Of a stretch of 24,920 bases of DNA, positions 22,959 to 24,920 are shown piece after piece. Each line of letters starts with the position of its first letter. The stretch's first letter is position 1. The stretch is taken from positions 1-24,920 of the forward strand of contig JAUQYB010000036.1 in the NCBI GenBank assembly GCA_030837825.1. Reading direction: 5' to 3'. Position numbers and translations under genes: made by a program. This DNA comes from Albidovulum sp. GTDB taxonomy: Bacteria > Pseudomonadota > Alphaproteobacteria > Rhodobacterales > Rhodobacteraceae. Below the pieces are notes generated by a model that saw only the letters and a list, made by a program, of their open reading frames with translations, ran no database searches and was not told the origin of the DNA.

Positions 22959-23655
22959 GGTCCGCGGCCTGAAATCCGGCTACGGCAAGGTCCAGATCCT
23001 GCACGGGATCGACCTGACGGTGCCGCCGAAAGAGATCACAGCCGTCCTCGGCCCGAACGGCGCGGGCAAGAGCACGCTGATGAAGACGATCGCCGGCCAC
23101 CTGCCGGTAATGGCGGGCGAGATCCACTATCGCGGGAACTCCCTCGTCGGGCACTCGGCGCTGTCGATCTGCAAGGCAGGGGTGGGGGTCGTCCCGCAGG
23201 ACCGCAACGTGTTTCCGGCGCTGACGGTGCGTGACAACCTGCGCGCCGCCTCGCTTGCCTTCGAGGGCGCGGAGGAGCGCGTGGCCGAAGTGCTGCGCCG
23301 CTTTCCCATCCTGGCCGAACGCTCGGACCAGGCCGCCTCGACCCTGTCGGGCGGCGAACGCCAGACGCTCGCCATCGCGATGGCGCTCGTCGCCGGGCCC
23401 GACATCCTGATTCTTGACGAACCCACTGCGGGGCTCGCCCCGATCTTCGTCGACCGCATCGTGTCATGGGTGCGGGAACTGGCGGAAGAGGGAATGGGCG
23501 TGGTCTGGGTCGTCGAACAGAACCCCGAAAAGGTCCTCGCGGTCTCGGGAACCGCCTACGTGATCGACGCCGGCCGCAATTCCGAAACCGTCGATGCGAA
23601 GTCCCTCCTGGCGCCGGGGCGCCTGGAGGAAGTGCTGCTTCAGGTCAACGCCTAA
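22948..23655 (+). CDS. ABC transporter ATPase, LivF type (second system)
   Basis: Second ATPase of the second importer: 235 residues. Walker A GPNGAGKST is at 35-43, VGVVPQDRNVFPALTVRDNLRAA near 79-101 is the LivF pattern, the signature STLSGGERQ is at 131-139, and Walker B ILILDEP at 153-159. VVEQN in place of a histidine switch is normal for LivF proteins. It starts inside the LivG gene, indicating coupled translation, and ends 19 bases before the binding-protein gene. Confidence 0.93.
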   Translation: MQLEVRGLKSGYGKVQILHGIDLTVPPKEITAVLGPNGAGKSTLMKTIAGHLPVMAGEIHYRGNSLVGHSALSICKAGVGVVPQDRNVFPALTVRDNLRAASLAFEGAEERVAEVLRRFPILAERSDQAASTLSGGERQTLAIAMALVAGPDILILDEPTAGLAPIFVDRIVSWVRELAEEGMGVVWVVEQNPEKVLAVSGTAYVIDAGRNSETVDAKSLLAPGRLEEVLLQVNA

Positions 23656-23674
23656 AGACAACAGGAGGAATGAG

Positions 23675-24895
23675 ATGAAGACGATGAAGACCACAAGGAG
23701 CATGCTGCTCAAGTCGACGCTGCTCGCCGGAACCTTCGCGGCGACGTCGCTGGCCGCGCAGGCGCAGGAGGTGACGGTCGGCATCCTCGTGCCGCTGACC
23801 GGAGAGCTGGGCGAGTTCGGCAAGATCGTCGCCGAAGCGGTGGAGCTTGGCGTGGCCGAGGTCAATGCCGCCGGCGGCACGAAATGCGGCACCATCCGCA
23901 CCGTCGTCGCCGACACCGGCGGCAACCCCGAAACCGGCATCCGCGAAGCCACGAAGATGATCGAATCGGAAGGGGCCGTCGCCCTCGTCGGGCCGACCTC
24001 GGGCGTGATGGTCGCCCTCGTCGATCTGGCCAAGCGCACAAAGACCGTCATCATGTCGCCCTATGCCGGGACGATCACGCTGAACGAACTGGGCGGCGAC
24101 TACGTCTACCGCACCGTCTCCTCCGACCTCGGCGATGGCGCCGCATCGGGGCTCTGGCTGTCCGAAAAGGGTTACAAGCGCGTGGCCTTGCTGGTGCAGA
24201 ACGAGGAATCGACGATCTCTCCGGCGCAGGTGGCCAAGCAGAAGCTGGAAGCTTCGGGGATCGAGCTGACCGACTACGTCGTCTACAACCCCGGCCAGCC
24301 CTCCTATCAGGCCGAACTGGTCTCGGTCCTGGCCAACGCGCCTGATGCGATCTATCTCGCAGGGGGGCAGGAATCCGGCGTCACCGTGATCAAGGAGGCG
24401 ACGGCCGGCGGGTTCGAGGGCGAATGGCTCTTCACCGCCGATCTCGCGGTGCCCGAGGTGTTCGACGCGGTGGGGGCGCAGTATCTCAACGACCGCGCCT
24501 ATGTCGAATTTGCCGACGCCGACGCCTCGCTGCCCGAGTTCAAGGCTTTCGAGGCCCTTTACAAGGAAAAGAAGGGCGGCGAGCCCGGCCCCTTCGCCGC
24601 GAACTCCTTCGACATGGCGAACCTCGTCGCCCTGTCGCTCGAGAAGGCCGATGCCTGCACCGGCGAGGCGATCAACGCCGTGATCCGCGACGTCGCCGAC
24701 GGCGGCGAGCCCGTCGGCTCCTTCGCGGCCGGCAAGGAGGCAATCGCGGCGGGCAAGGACATCAACTACGAAGGTGCCTCCGGACCGCTGGCGCTCGATG
24801 AAAGCGGCACGCCCGCCGGGTCGTATTCGATCCAGCAGGCCAAGGACGGCAAGTGGGAGAATGTGAAGTTCTATCCCGCGAGCGCCTTCGAGTAG
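23675..24895 (+). CDS. ABC transporter periplasmic binding protein, Liv type (second system)
   Basis: Extracytoplasmic receptor of the second importer: 406 residues. Residues 1-30 are a Sec signal peptide (basic MKTMKTTR start, hydrophobic core, cleavage after AQA before QEVTVG). The mature protein has the Peripla_BP_6 opening VGILVPLTGELGEFGKIVAEAVELGVAEVNA and the later VALVGPTSGVMVALVDLA block. The ATG at 23675 has AGGAGG upstream; the frame is open further 5' inside LivF, but that part is not real. It is last in its operon, while in the first system the receptor gene is first. Five bases of spacing and a strong ribosome site fit high expression. Only 25 bases follow before the window ends, and I see no complete terminator in them. 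Confidence 0.93.
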   Translation: MKTMKTTRSMLLKSTLLAGTFAATSLAAQAQEVTVGILVPLTGELGEFGKIVAEAVELGVAEVNAAGGTKCGTIRTVVADTGGNPETGIREATKMIESEGAVALVGPTSGVMVALVDLAKRTKTVIMSPYAGTITLNELGGDYVYRTVSSDLGDGAASGLWLSEKGYKRVALLVQNEESTISPAQVAKQKLEASGIELTDYVVYNPGQPSYQAELVSVLANAPDAIYLAGGQESGVTVIKEATAGGFEGEWLFTADLAVPEVFDAVGAQYLNDRAYVEFADADASLPEFKAFEALYKEKKGGEPGPFAANSFDMANLVALSLEKADACTGEAINAVIRDVADGGEPVGSFAAGKEAIAAGKDINYEGASGPLALDESGTPAGSYSIQQAKDGKWENVKFYPASAFE

Positions 24896-24920
24896 CCCGC
24901 AGGGTTCCCGCGGCCCCCGG

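Noticed and set aside
1..24920. Mobile element, phage, CRISPR or tRNA attachment site
   Set aside because: No transposase, integrase, direct-repeat array or tRNA-like sequence was seen; the island shows no base composition break from the flanking genes by eye.

Overview
The window is GC-rich and almost wholly coding. Protein style and gene content suggest an alphaproteobacterium of the Rhodobacterales type; this rests on family resemblance, not on a marker gene. I found no rRNA, tRNA, insertion sequence, integrase, CRISPR array or phage gene, and no gap over 300 bases lacks a gene.

Layout. (1) 1-3254, minus strand: a truncated mprF-type lysyl-phosphatidylglycerol synthase/flippase and an MFS transporter; these look like ordinary flanking genes. 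(2) 3374-4144, minus: a GntR/FCD regulator, divergent from (3) 4298-9696, plus: a complete branched-chain-amino-acid-type ABC transporter (binding protein, two permeases, two ATPases) ending in a hydantoin-racemase-like gene. (4) 9843-13686, plus: a PreA-like flavin/Fe-S oxidoreductase, a small cupin, an amidase-signature enzyme and a DUF2848 protein. (5) 13740-15115, plus: a 7Fe ferredoxin with a long C-terminal extension and a ferredoxin-NADP+ reductase. (6) 15164-19468, minus: a three-gene xanthine-dehydrogenase/CO-dehydrogenase-family molybdenum hydroxylase whose 2Fe-2S subunit is fused to a CoxG/SRPBCC domain. (7) 19682-20197, plus: a MarR regulator. (8) 20399-24895, plus: a second complete Liv-type ABC transporter.

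Regions 3 to 8 look like one catabolic island. Import by two transporters would be followed by hydroxylation by the molybdenum enzyme. Ring reduction or oxidation would follow through NADPH, FNR, ferredoxin and the PreA-like protein, then C-N bond hydrolysis by the amidase, with racemase, cupin and DUF2848 proteins assisting. A nitrogen heterocycle or cyclic amide (pyrimidine, hydantoin or similar) is the best guess, but the substrate cannot be read from sequence.

The strongest non-coding signal is a near-identical palindrome, core GAAGYATACTKC, at four places: before the PreA-like gene, before the ferredoxin, before the molybdenum hydroxylase operon (pointing the other way) and before the second transporter. 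At each place it covers a -10 element, with a TTGCNN -35 element 16-17 bases upstream. This looks like a local regulon, most simply of the MarR protein. The first transporter instead carries a different palindrome, ATTGTTAACAAT, fitting the adjacent GntR/FCD regulator.
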